Translations under genes and position numbers: made by a program
Source of the DNA: Paraburkholderia domus
Lineage (GTDB): Bacteria; Pseudomonadota; Gammaproteobacteria; Burkholderiales; Burkholderiaceae
Length of the DNA stretch: 64,000 nt
Assembly (NCBI RefSeq): GCF_905220705.1
Contig: NZ_CAJNAT010000001.1
Span: 558,001-622,000 of the forward strand
Direction of reading: 5' to 3'
Shown here: piece after piece, positions 9,204-17,247 of the stretch
Layout: every line of letters starts with the position of its first letter
How positions within the stretch are numbered: position 1 is the stretch's first letter
The notes under the pieces: generated by a model
What the model was told of the DNA's origin: nothing
Seen by the model: only the letters and a program-made list of their open reading frames with translations
Databases searched by the model: none

Positions 9204-9584
9204 TCAAGACTCGAAGTCGAGGCCGCCGAGCAATACCGTCGGCTCGGCCTGCGTGTGCGAGACAAAATCCAGTTCGCGCACATGGCGCCAGGCTTCGAGC
9301 TTGCGCGGCAACGCCGCCAGATAGCCGGCGAAACGCGCCGGCCCTTCCGCCCCCATCAACCGCTCGATCTCGTCGCTGTCCCAGGTCAAAAACAGATTCA
9401 AAGGATGCGGGTAGTGGCGCAGGTCTTCGATCGGCGTTGCGTGAATCCGCACGCGTGTGGGATGCCCATGCCCGCCGTAAGGCAGCACCTCGGTGTGCAC
9501 GGTCGTGGCGAAACACGCACCGATAGCCTCGGCGATGCGAGGCGCAAACTGTTCATCGAAACGGGCGGCACTCTCTTGGCGCAT
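9204..9584 (-). CDS. DUF5594-like protein
   Basis: 126 residues, no signal peptide or membrane segment, so probably cytoplasmic. I recognise it as resembling the DUF5594 family of Burkholderia-group proteins (RFDEQFAPRIAEAI start, HPLNLFLTWDSDEIERLM centre); function unknown. It converges with the chemoreceptor with no intergenic base. The acyl-CoA synthetase lies upstream on the same strand but 60 bp separate the two. Confidence 0.7.
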   Translation of the reverse strand: MRQESAARFDEQFAPRIAEAIGACFATTVHTEVLPYGGHGHPTRVRIHATPIEDLRHYPHPLNLFLTWDSDEIERLMGAEGPARFAGYLAALPRKLEAWRHVRELDFVSHTQAEPTVLLGGLDFES

Positions 9585-9644
9585 CTATGTCTCCGGCGTT
9601 CTTCACAACGAGCGAAGCATCGTAGCACGCGAAACCAGCCGCAT

Positions 9645-11327
9645 TCACGGAAGACGCGGCGTGCGCGGAATCCCTTCGGCAGGATTCTCCACGTCCTGCA
9701 CGAGTTCCGCACGCAACGCCTTGCGAATCACCTTGCCGGTTGCGGTCAGAGGCAGGCTTTCCACGAAACGGATCTCGCGCGGATATTCGTGCGCGGCAAG
9801 GCGCGTTTTGACATGCTGCTGAATCTCGCGCACCAGTGCCTCATCGCCGATGAAACCGGGGTTCAGCACCACAAACGCCATCACGATCTCAGTGCGCTCG
9901 CGATCCGGCGCGCCGATCACCGCGGCCATCGATACCGCCGGATGCCGCAGCAATGAGTCTTCAATCGAGGCCGGTCCGATCCGGTAACCGGCGCTCGTGA
10001 TCACGTCGTCATCACGGCCGACGAAGCGGATAAAGCCGTCTGCGTCGCGCGTGCCCAGGTCGCCGGTGACCAGAAACTTGCCACGGAATTTTTCGCGGGT
10101 TGCCGACTCGTTGCCCCAGTAGCCGAGGAACATTACCGGGTCGGGCGCGGCTACGGCGATATCGCCGATTGCGCCTTGCGGCAGTTCGTTACCGTCGGCG
10201 TCGATGATCGCCACGTGATGTCCCGGCACCGCGCGGCCGATCGCGCCGAAGCGCGGTTCGAACAACGCCGCGCACGACGACACCACAACGTTGCATTCGG
10301 TTTGTCCATAGAACTCGTTGATCGTCACGCCCAGCGCTTTACGTCCCCAGCCGATCAATTCCTCACCGAGCGATTCGCCACCGCTCGCCACGGAGCGCAG
10401 CGCGAGCGTCCAGCGTTCGGGACGCTCGACGCCGCGCATCATCTTCAGCGCGGTCGGCGGCAGGAATGTATGCGAGACCGCGTGACGCGCCATCAGGTCG
10501 AAGGCGGCGTGGCCGTCGAATTTCGCAAAGCGGCGCGCCAGCACCGCGACGCCGTGATGCCACGATGGCAGCAGCACATCGAATAGCCCGCCGATCCAGG
10601 CCCAGTCCGCGGGCGTCCACATCAGCGTCGCGTGTGCAGGGAAGCCCTGCTGGGACAGTTCGACACCCGGCAGATGGCCGAGCAACACGCGGTGGCCGTG
10701 CAAGGCGCCCTTCGGCTTGCCGGTGGTGCCGGAGGTGTAGATGATGACCGCGGGGTCGTCCGCGGCGGTATCGGCTGGTGTGAAGTCGGCGGATGCGGTG
10801 TTCAGTGTTTGCCAGAACGAGCGCGCTGGGGCTTGCTGGTCGTTGTTGTCACTGTCGATGTCGACGTTGAATACGTTGCGCAGGGTTGGTAGCGCGCTGC
10901 GGATTTCGTTGATTTTCTGCACGCCTGCGGTGTCGGTGATTAGCGCGACGGCGCCGCTGTCGTTGAGGCGGTGTTCGATTGCGTCGACGCCGAATAGCGC
11001 AAAGAGTGGTACCGCTACCATGCCGGCTTTGTATGCGGCCAGGTGGGCGATCGCCGTTTCAATGGACTGTGACAGGAAAATGCCAATGCGGTCGCCTCGT
11101 TGCGCGCCGGATGTGAGTAGCGCGTTTGCAAAGCGGTCTGATAGTGACTTTAGTTCGTCGAATGTGTAGCGGGTGGTGTTGCCTTCGGGGTCTTCGTAGA
11201 TTAAGGCGAGGCGGCTCGTGCCGTCGGCCCATTTGTCGCAGACGTCGACGCCGATGTTGTAGTGCGGTGGGATTCGCCAGGCGAAGTTGGCTGTCAGCGA
11301 TTCGTAGGTCTGGTTGTCGAGGTTCAT
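9645..11327 (-). CDS. AMP-forming acyl-CoA synthetase (acetyl/medium-chain type)
   Basis: 560 residues of the ANL superfamily. The ATP-binding P-loop YTSGTTGKPKG is near residues 196-206, the adenylate motif EFYGQTE near 340, the hinge region TGDLGTRDADGFIRFVGRDDD near 425, and the catalytic lysine in TATGKVIRKALR near 530. It would activate a short or medium carboxylic acid to its CoA thioester. A Shine-Dalgarno AAAGGGAG precedes the ATG. Roughly the first 600 bp of coding sequence has unusual base composition (plus strand rich in G and T) compared with the rest of the gene, next to the repeat element upstream. The substrate is not resolvable by eye; acetate, propionate and medium-chain acids are all possible. 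Confidence 0.88.
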   Translation of the reverse strand: MNLDNQTYESLTANFAWRIPPHYNIGVDVCDKWADGTSRLALIYEDPEGNTTRYTFDELKSLSDRFANALLTSGAQRGDRIGIFLSQSIETAIAHLAAYKAGMVAVPLFALFGVDAIEHRLNDSGAVALITDTAGVQKINEIRSALPTLRNVFNVDIDSDNNDQQAPARSFWQTLNTASADFTPADTAADDPAVIIYTSGTTGKPKGALHGHRVLLGHLPGVELSQQGFPAHATLMWTPADWAWIGGLFDVLLPSWHHGVAVLARRFAKFDGHAAFDLMARHAVSHTFLPPTALKMMRGVERPERWTLALRSVASGGESLGEELIGWGRKALGVTINEFYGQTECNVVVSSCAALFEPRFGAIGRAVPGHHVAIIDADGNELPQGAIGDIAVAAPDPVMFLGYWGNESATREKFRGKFLVTGDLGTRDADGFIRFVGRDDDVITSAGYRIGPASIEDSLLRHPAVSMAAVIGAPDRERTEIVMAFVVLNPGFIGDEALVREIQQHVKTRLAAHEYPREIRFVESLPLTATGKVIRKALRAELVQDVENPAEGIPRTPRLP

Positions 11328-11359
11328 TGGGGCTCCCTTTACCTGGCTCTTTCCTAACG

Positions 11360-11378
11360 TTTTTTGAGTTTAGCTCAA
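11360..11378. repeat. 19-bp palindromic motif, left flank of repeat element copy 1
   Basis: TTTTTTGAGTTTAGCTCAA, a T6 tract followed by a short inverted repeat. The same motif recurs at 11790-11808 in the same orientation with two substitutions, one of which turns a G-C pair into G-T in the hairpin. The two copies bracket the 240-bp repeat core. Confidence 0.6.
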
Positions 11379-11479
11379 GGGTTTGGGGCGCGTGGTGGGA
11401 GTTTGGTTTTTTTATGGTTTTGGTCTCTTTTTTTTTGCGTGTTTTCACGTGGAGGGCTTTTTGTCTGTGCTTTTGTGGT

Positions 11480-11735
11480 GTTGGCCTTTCCTTGTTTTGT
11501 TAGTGGTCTATTGGCGTTGCCCCTGTGCGGGGCGGCACTTACTTTCTTTGCCGCCGCAAAGAAAGATAAGCAAAGAAAGCGGCTCAAACCGCTAATTCTT
11601 AAGCGGGGCCCTCGCACAGTTGCGGTAGTGGTGCATCTGGAATCCGTGCTCTCGCACATTCCGCGTTGGTGACAAAGGGCTCATCAGCGCCCACTCCGCA
11701 CGGCGTGCGTCGCGGATGGGTTTGTCAGGGAAACC
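11480..11735. repeat. Duplicated structured intergenic element, copy 1
   Basis: This aligns without gaps to 61991-62246 (constant offset 50511). Over 11480-11720 I count 15 mismatches, and 11514-11587 is identical for 74 bp. Conserved hairpins: GCCCC/GGGGC (11519-11533), CTTTCTTTGC/GCAAAGAAAG (11542-11565), a second GCAAAGAAAG at 11570-11579 able to compete for the same arm, and AGCGG/CCGCT (11578-11593). It lies between acs and dctA. Open frames cross it on both strands, but most of the differences between copies change the residue, so coding is unlikely. A dispersed repeat or non-coding RNA family is the better reading. The rest of 11328-11808 holds only the flanking 19-mers and T-rich DNA. 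Confidence 0.85.
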
Positions 11736-11789
11736 AATGGGGTGGGCCGGCGCGGTCTCCGTGGTGCGCAATTCTTCGTTTGTTCGGAG

Positions 11790-11808
11790 TTTTTTGAGCT
11801 TGGCTCAA
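11790..11808. repeat. 19-bp palindromic motif, right flank of repeat element copy 1
   Basis: TTTTTTGAGCTTGGCTCAA, ending one base before the dctA stop codon. It is a near copy of 11360-11378 in direct orientation, 430 bp away. On the minus strand the hairpin is followed by A rather than T, so it is not a normal dctA terminator. Confidence 0.6.
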
Positions 11809-13152
11809 TTAATTTGGTTTGTCGTATACCGTCTCGCTCTCGAACAATGTCGTCGCCGTCCCCTCCTCCGCGGTGGCTGCGCTAGACGTGGCAACAGGCC
11901 TCGACAACGCCGCCTTGAGCTTGTCGCGATCCAGTTCCTTCTCCCATGCGGCAATCACGATCGACGCCACGCCGTTACCCATCGTATTGGTCAGCGCGCG
12001 GCACTCGGACATGAAACGGTCAATGCCGAGAATCAGTACCATCGCGGTCACCGGCACGGTCGGCACGACAGAAAGACTCGCGGCCAGCGTGATAAATCCT
12101 GCCCCCGTGACGCCAGTCGACCCCTTCGACGTCAGCATCGTCACTGCCAGCAATGTGATCTCCTGAGCAATCGTCAAATGGGTGTTCGTGGCCTGGGCGA
12201 GAAATAGCACCGCAAGCGTCATGTAGATATTGGTGCCGTCAAGATTGAACGAGTAACCCGTCGGCACGACCAGCCCAACAATCCCGCGAGAGCAGCCGAG
12301 TCGTTCGAGTTTTTCCATCAACTGCGGCAAGGCCGCTTCGGATGTCGACGTGCCAAGCACGATCAGTAGTTCATCCTTGATGTACACGACAAAACGCCAC
12401 AAGCTGAAGCCGCATGCCCTCGCAATCAAGCCGAGGCCGCACGTGACGAACAGGAACGCCGTGAGATAGAACGCGCCGATCAGTTTCAACATCGGCAGCA
12501 AGGAAACGATGCCATATTTTCCAATCGTGAACGCGATGGCGCCGAATGCCCCAATCGGCGCGAGGCTCGTAATCATGCGCACGATCCGGAAGAAGGTCTT
12601 CGACAGCAGTTCGATCAAGCCAATGACTGGTCTCGCGGGTTCACCCATCACCGCGAGCGCCGTGCCGAACAGCATGGCGATCAGCAGCACCGGCAGAATA
12701 TCGCCCTGCGTGAACGCGCCGACGAACGTCTCCGGGATGATGTGCATGAAGAAACCCGCGAGCCCGTCGCCGTGCGCGGCTTGCGCGGCGTAACTAGATA
12801 CTGCGCCGGCGTCGAGTGTGGCGGGATCGACGTTAAAACCCGCGCCGGGTTTCAGTACATGCGCGGCTAGCAGTCCGATGGCAAGGGCGAGCGTCGATAC
12901 CACTTCGAAGTAAAGCAAAGCTTTGCCACCCACGCGGCCCACTTTGCGCATGTCGTGCATGCTGGCAATGCCGGTCACGACAGTGCAGAAAATCACCGGG
13001 CTGATGATCATGCGCACAAGTTTGATGAAGGCGTCGCCGAGCGGTTTCATCGCCATGGCATCCGCAGGCAGGAAATGGCCCACGATCACACCAATAACGA
13101 TCGCCACAATCACCTGCACGTACAGAACTTTATAGAGCGGTTTGCGTTTCAT
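11809..13152 (-). CDS. dctA: C4-dicarboxylate:cation symporter DctA
   Basis: 447 residues, multi-spanning membrane protein of the DAACS family. It begins with the typical [21 protein letters not shown] and [20 protein letters not shown]; the re-entrant and substrate region shows the [10 protein letters not shown] serine-rich hairpin, [11 protein letters not shown] and KGSTGVTG. These correspond to HP1, TM7 and HP2 of the family. It imports succinate, fumarate, malate and related C4 acids. A good Shine-Dalgarno (GGAGGAG) precedes the ATG. It sits 101 bp downstream of leuD-like and is probably the last gene of that cluster, suggesting that the pathway substrate or an intermediate is a dicarboxylate. 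Confidence 0.93.
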   Translation of the reverse strand: MKRKPLYKVLYVQVIVAIVIGVIVGHFLPADAMAMKPLGDAFIKLVRMIISPVIFCTVVTGIASMHDMRKVGRVGGKALLYFEVVSTLALAIGLLAAHVLKPGAGFNVDPATLDAGAVSSYAAQAAHGDGLAGFFMHIIPETFVGAFTQGDILPVLLIAMLFGTALAVMGEPARPVIGLIELLSKTFFRIVRMITSLAPIGAFGAIAFTIGKYGIVSLLPMLKLIGAFYLTAFLFVTCGLGLIARACGFSLWRFVVYIKDELLIVLGTSTSEAALPQLMEKLERLGCSRGIVGLVVPTGYSFNLDGTNIYMTLAVLFLAQATNTHLTIAQEITLLAVTMLTSKGSTGVTGAGFITLAASLSVVPTVPVTAMVLILGIDRFMSECRALTNTMGNGVASIVIAAWEKELDRDKLKAALSRPVATSSAATAEEGTATTLFESETVYDKPN

Positions 13153-13253
13153 GTCTCCTCCGTTTTTAAAGGCAATGCGCGTCCCTTCCCTTCTGCCGGG
13201 GAATTCGTCACGCGCGTTCCGGTTGAATGGCGGCGTAAGTGCCGCCCAGGGAC

Positions 13254-13871
13254 TTACAGCACGGCGGCCCAGCTATGCCGTTTGAAATGGGCCCGCTCGA
13301 ACGCTTCAATGTCGTGCAGCGAAGCGAGCGTGAGGTCAATGGTGTCCATGCCTTCGATCACCATCTGTTTGTGACGTGCGCCAAGCGGGAACGTGAACAC
13401 GTGACCGCTGGCGGCTGTCACCGTTTGCTGTTCGATGTCGATATGCAACTGCGCAGCGGTTTGCGTCGCCGCGTCATGCAGTAGGACGTCGACTGCCTCG
13501 CGTTCCAGTTGCACTAGCAGCAAGCGGTTATTCATCGCGTTCGAATAGAAGATCTCCGCGAAGCTCGGCGCGATCACCGCTTCGAAACCGAATTGCTGAA
13601 GCCCCCACACGGCATGCTCACGACTCGAACCGCAGCCGAAATTCGAGCCGCCGATCAGGATGCGGGCACCGCGGTACGACGCCTGATTCAGCACGCAATC
13701 TGAGCGCAGCTCGCCTTGTGCGTCGAAGCGCAAGTCGTATAGCAAACCTTCGCTAAGTCCAGCCTTGTCGATGATGCGAAGAAACTGCTTCGGCATGATC
13801 TGATCGGTGTCGAGGTTTTCGATCGGCAATGGCACGGCAAGCCCATCGATTTCAGCAAGTCTCGTCAGCAT
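13254..13871 (-). CDS. leuD: LeuD-like small subunit of an isopropylmalate-isomerase-family hydro-lyase
   Basis: 205 residues, normal LeuD length. The swivel domain shows [13 protein letters not shown] near the start and the signature [18 protein letters not shown], both typical. It overlaps the LeuC-like gene by 7 bp, so the two are translationally coupled and should form a heterodimer. In the leucine pathway LeuCD converts 2- to 3-isopropylmalate. Here the neighbours (dehalogenase-like hydrolase, DctA, LysR) and the altered LeuC motifs suggest a related reaction such as maleate, citraconate or methylmalate hydration. The leucine role cannot be excluded. Confidence 0.85.
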   Translation of the reverse strand: MLTRLAEIDGLAVPLPIENLDTDQIMPKQFLRIIDKAGLSEGLLYDLRFDAQGELRSDCVLNQASYRGARILIGGSNFGCGSSREHAVWGLQQFGFEAVIAPSFAEIFYSNAMNNRLLLVQLEREAVDVLLHDAATQTAAQLHIDIEQQTVTAASGHVFTFPLGARHKQMVIEGMDTIDLTLASLHDIEAFERAHFKRHSWAAVL

Positions 13872-15283
13872 GATTGCGTCTCCAGCGTGCGGACGTCGGT
13901 GATGCGTCCGGTGAGTGCGGCGGCGGCGGCCATCGCAGGGCTCATCAGGTGCGTGCGGCCGCCGCGTCCCTGACGTCCTTCGAAGTTACGGTTGGTCGTG
14001 GACGCGCAGCGCTCGCCTACCGCGAGAAAATCGTCGTTCATCGCGAGACACATCGAACAGCCCGGTTCACGCCATTCGAATCCGGCATCGCGCAATGTCG
14101 CCGCGATGCCCTCGGCCTCGGCCTGGCGGCGCACGCTGCCCGAGCCCGGCACAACCATCGCGCGCACGCCCTGCGCGACGTGGCGCCCTCTAACAATTGC
14201 AGCGACCACGCGCAAATCCTCGATACGTCCATTCGTGCACGAGCCGATGAACACGCAATCGATCGGCGTGCCCGCAATCGGCTGGTCCGCATCGAGCCCG
14301 ATATAGTCGAGCGCGCGCCGTAGCGCTGCGGCGGCCTCCGGTGTCTTTTGCGCAGCTGCATTGGGAATGCGTTGATCGACTGCAATCGCCTGATCGGGGC
14401 TCGTGCCCCATGTGACGAACGGCGCGATATCGTGTGCATCGAAATGATGTTCGACATCGAAGTCCGCGCCGGGGTCCGATTTCAGTTCGCGCCAGTCGTT
14501 CATTGCAGCAGCCCACGCGGCATCGTCAAGTGATGTTGCGTGCGCGCGGACGTAGTCGAAGGTGGTCGCGTCGGGTGCAATCAGCGCGGCGCGCGCACCG
14601 GCTTCGACAGTCATGTTGCATAACGTCATGCGTGCTTCCGCGGACAACGACGCAATCGTCGAACCGGTGAACTCCACCGCGTAACCACGCGCACCCTGTG
14701 CACCAATGCGGCTGATGATCCACAGGATCACATCCTTTGAGGATGTGCCGTAGGGCAACGCCCCGTCGATCGTGATGCGCATGGTTTGCGCGATGCGATA
14801 GACCAGCGTTTGCGTGGCGAGCACATGTTCGACCTCCGAGGTGCCGATGCCGAAGCCCAATGCCCCGAGCGCACCGTACGTAGTCGTGTGACTATCGCCG
14901 CATAGCACGACCATCCCCGGGCGAATCAAGCCGCGTTCGGGCGCAACGATATGTTCGATGCCTTGCAGCGGATCGTTCGCCGCGTACAGTTCGATACCCG
15001 CCCGCTCGCAGTTGCGCGCGAGATTATTCGCCTGCAATAGGGAAGCGGCATCGCGAATCACGCGCGGCGATTCCGCATGCGTTGGAATAATGTGGCTGAC
15101 CACCGCCAGTTGCTGTCGCGGACGACGTACGGGCCGCGCTTTCGCCGCGAGCGCGCTGAACGCCTGTGGACTGGTGTATTCGTTCATCAGATGCAGATCG
15201 ACATACAGCAACACGTTCTGCGCGTCGATGCGCGTGACGACGTGCGAAGCGACGAGCTTTTCGTAAAGGGTGAGTTTGGACAT
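13865..15283 (-). CDS. leuC: LeuC-like large subunit, divergent paralogue with [4Fe-4S] cluster
   Basis: 472 residues, the usual length. The cluster cysteines lie in GSCTNGRIEDLR and GCSMCLAMND, and CGDSHTTTYGALG and NRNFEGRQGRGGRTHL are intact, so it should be catalytically competent. Two N-terminal motifs differ from standard LeuC: DRHLVHE is D29-L-H-L-M-N-E, and TMDHN is V-V-S63-H-I65. These positions are close to invariant in leucine-pathway enzymes, which hints at a different substrate (inference). The Shine-Dalgarno is weak. It starts 17 bp after the hydrolase stop and overlaps the LeuD-like gene, giving an operon of hydrolase-leuC-leuD and probably dctA. Confidence 0.87.
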   Translation of the reverse strand: MSKLTLYEKLVASHVVTRIDAQNVLLYVDLHLMNEYTSPQAFSALAAKARPVRRPRQQLAVVSHIIPTHAESPRVIRDAASLLQANNLARNCERAGIELYAANDPLQGIEHIVAPERGLIRPGMVVLCGDSHTTTYGALGALGFGIGTSEVEHVLATQTLVYRIAQTMRITIDGALPYGTSSKDVILWIISRIGAQGARGYAVEFTGSTIASLSAEARMTLCNMTVEAGARAALIAPDATTFDYVRAHATSLDDAAWAAAMNDWRELKSDPGADFDVEHHFDAHDIAPFVTWGTSPDQAIAVDQRIPNAAAQKTPEAAAALRRALDYIGLDADQPIAGTPIDCVFIGSCTNGRIEDLRVVAAIVRGRHVAQGVRAMVVPGSGSVRRQAEAEGIAATLRDAGFEWREPGCSMCLAMNDDFLAVGERCASTTNRNFEGRQGRGGRTHLMSPAMAAAAALTGRITDVRTLETQSC

Positions 15284-15300
15284 GACGATCTCGACGGCGG

Positions 15301-16179
15301 CTAGGAATGCAAAAACGGCAGGATGCGTTCAAGCAGGCGCTCGGGTGCTTCTTCCGGAATGTAGTGACCGCAAGGCAGCGCTTCACCGCTCACATGCGCC
15401 GACCACTGCCGCCATTCGGCGAGCGGCTCGAAGCATTGCTCGATCACGCCTTGTGCGCCCCACAACGCCATGAAATCGCACTCGATCTTCTGCCCTTCAG
15501 CGAGCGATGCACGGTCGTGATCGAGGTCGATCGTGATGCTCGCGCGGTAGTCCTCGCAGATACCGTGCGCGGTGGCGGGGTCTGACAGGCAGCGCAAATA
15601 CTCGGCGTACGCGGTATCAGTGAAGGGCGCCAGGCCGGCGCTGCGCGCGCCTATGGTCTGCTTCAGATAGAGATCCGGATCCGTGCGGATCAGCGTTTCA
15701 GGAAACGGCGCGGGACGCACGAGGAAGAACCAGTGCCAGTAAGCGCGCGCGAACTCGAACGAAGTCTGCTCATACATGGCGAGGGTCGGTGCGACGTCCA
15801 GCGTGACCAGCTTCGTCACAGCTTGCGGATGATCGAGCGCCATCCGAGCGGCAACGCGCCCGCCTCGGTCGTGGCCGACAACAGCAAATCGTGTGAAGCC
15901 TTGAGCGCGCATCAACGACACCTGATCCGCGGCCATGCGGCGTTTCGAATAGTTGCTGTGGTCGGGCGCGCCTTGTGGTTTGCCGCTGTCGCCGTAGCCA
16001 CGCAGATCCGCCGCAATGACGGTGAAGTGCTGGGTCAGCGTGGGCGCAACCTTGTGCCAGATCGCGTGGGTCTGTGGATGGCCGTGCAGCAGCAATAAGG
16101 CCGGGCCACTTCCGCCGCGGATCGCGTGGATCTGGATGCCGTCGACATGAGTCGACGCGTCGGTGAAACCTGTAAACAT
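15301..16179 (-). CDS. Alpha/beta hydrolase of the fluoroacetate/haloacetate dehalogenase type
   Basis: 292 residues. From memory of the Burkholderia sp. FA1 fluoroacetate dehalogenase, every catalytic position is present and almost collinear. These are nucleophile D104, carboxylate-binding R105 and R108 (GHDRGGR), acid D128, halide-pocket H149 and W150 (YWHW), a tyrosine at 211 for Y212, and base H272 for H271. The family releases halide from haloacetates to give glycolate by an ester intermediate on D104. A strong GGGAGG precedes the ATG. It is the first gene of the leuCD-dctA cluster and divergent from a LysR gene. Related epoxide hydrolases share the fold, but the halide-pocket set favours a dehalogenase. 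Confidence 0.82.
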   Translation of the reverse strand: MFTGFTDASTHVDGIQIHAIRGGSGPALLLLHGHPQTHAIWHKVAPTLTQHFTVIAADLRGYGDSGKPQGAPDHSNYSKRRMAADQVSLMRAQGFTRFAVVGHDRGGRVAARMALDHPQAVTKLVTLDVAPTLAMYEQTSFEFARAYWHWFFLVRPAPFPETLIRTDPDLYLKQTIGARSAGLAPFTDTAYAEYLRCLSDPATAHGICEDYRASITIDLDHDRASLAEGQKIECDFMALWGAQGVIEQCFEPLAEWRQWSAHVSGEALPCGHYIPEEAPERLLERILPFLHS

Positions 16180-16273
16180 CGTTGCCTCCCGTATCAGAAT
16201 GCAGTCTAATTGATGCCTGCAGCGATATGGTTTCTATTGAGGCAATCCGGAATTAACTTTTAGGAACGAATCG
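16180..16273. promoter_or_regulatory. Divergent promoter region between hydrolase cluster and LysR gene
   Basis: 94 bp holding inverted repeats TGCAG/CTGCA and ATTGAGGCAAT (16236-16246). A divergent LysR gene usually binds here to control both directions. The repeats are seen; which one is the operator is not known. Confidence 0.4.
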
Positions 16274-17176
16274 ATGGACGGCTTTTCCGACCTGAATCTG
16301 TTCGCGCTGGTGGCGCGCCATCGCAATCTGGCGGCCGCGGCGCGCGAGCTCGGTGTGACGCCGCCGTCGATCAGCAAGCGTCTCGCGCAACTCGAACAGC
16401 GTCTGGGCGTCCGGCTGGTCAACCGGACCACGCGCCGCCTGAGCCTCACTGCCGAGGGCGAGATCTATCTGGCGAACGGCTCGCGCATCCTCGACGACCT
16501 CACTGAACTGGAACAACTGGTCACCAGCAGCCGCGCCGAGCCGACGGGGCTATTACGCGTGAACGCGTCGTTCGGTTTCGGCCGCGCGCACATCGCGCCG
16601 GCCATCTCGCGGTTCAGCGAGCGTTTTCCGTCGATGAAAATCCAGTTGCATCTCACGGACCGGCCGGTCAGCTTGCAGGAAGAAGGCTTCGATCTGGGCA
16701 TTCGCTTTGGCGAGGTGCCGGATGCGCGTATCAATGCGCGTCTGCTGCTGAAGAACCAGCGGCTGGTGTGTGCCGCGCCGAGCTATGTGAAGCGGCATGG
16801 CGCACCGGCCATGCCCCACGATTTGACGCGCCATGCGTGCCTCGTCTTACGCGAAAACGAATCGGCGTACGGCACCTGGCATTTTGCGCGCGGCAAGAAG
16901 TCGGAGACGGTGAAGGTGGACGGTCCGTTGAGCAGCAACGACGGCAGCGCCGTGCTGAAGTGGGCGCTCGATGGGCGCGGCATTGCCGTGCGCTCCGCGT
17001 GGGAGATTTCACGCCACTTGCAACGTGGCGAGCTAGTACCGTTGCTCGCAGATTGGGCGCTGCCGAACGCGGACATTCACGCGATCTATCTGGAGCGGCA
17101 TCGGCTGTCGGCGAAACTCAGGACGTTCATCGACTTTCTCGGCGACGAGTTGCAAGCGAGCGTGCGATCGGCTTAA
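16274..17176 (+). CDS. LysR-family regulator of the hydrolase-leuCD-dctA cluster
   Basis: 300 residues. The N-terminal winged HTH (about 1-60) contains FALVARHRNLAAAARELGVTP and SISKRLAQLEQRLGVRLVNRTTRR; the periplasmic-binding-protein-like effector domain spans about 90-295. AGGA precedes the ATG. It is divergent from the dehalogenase-like hydrolase across 94 bp and is the obvious candidate regulator of that operon. The effector is presumably the pathway substrate or an intermediate. Confidence 0.92.
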   Translation: MDGFSDLNLFALVARHRNLAAAARELGVTPPSISKRLAQLEQRLGVRLVNRTTRRLSLTAEGEIYLANGSRILDDLTELEQLVTSSRAEPTGLLRVNASFGFGRAHIAPAISRFSERFPSMKIQLHLTDRPVSLQEEGFDLGIRFGEVPDARINARLLLKNQRLVCAAPSYVKRHGAPAMPHDLTRHACLVLRENESAYGTWHFARGKKSETVKVDGPLSSNDGSAVLKWALDGRGIAVRSAWEISRHLQRGELVPLLADWALPNADIHAIYLERHRLSAKLRTFIDFLGDELQASVRSA

Positions 17177-17247
17177 CGCACGTGAGGTACACCGAGCGCG
17201 GTATGGCCATCACGTGAGCCAGGGTGAATACCCGGCAGCGTGCGTGC

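Noticed and set aside
11375..11659. Open frames across both repeat copies (11375-11659 and 61934-62170 on minus, 11364-11672 on plus) with similar predicted peptides
   Set aside because: The similarity comes from the duplicated DNA. Frames exist on both strands because of the palindrome, several of the few differences change residues, and none has a good ribosome binding site.
11790..11808. Hairpin next to the dctA stop as its terminator
   Set aside because: On the dctA strand the hairpin is followed by A residues; the T tract is on the wrong side. It is better described as one of the paired 19-bp motifs.
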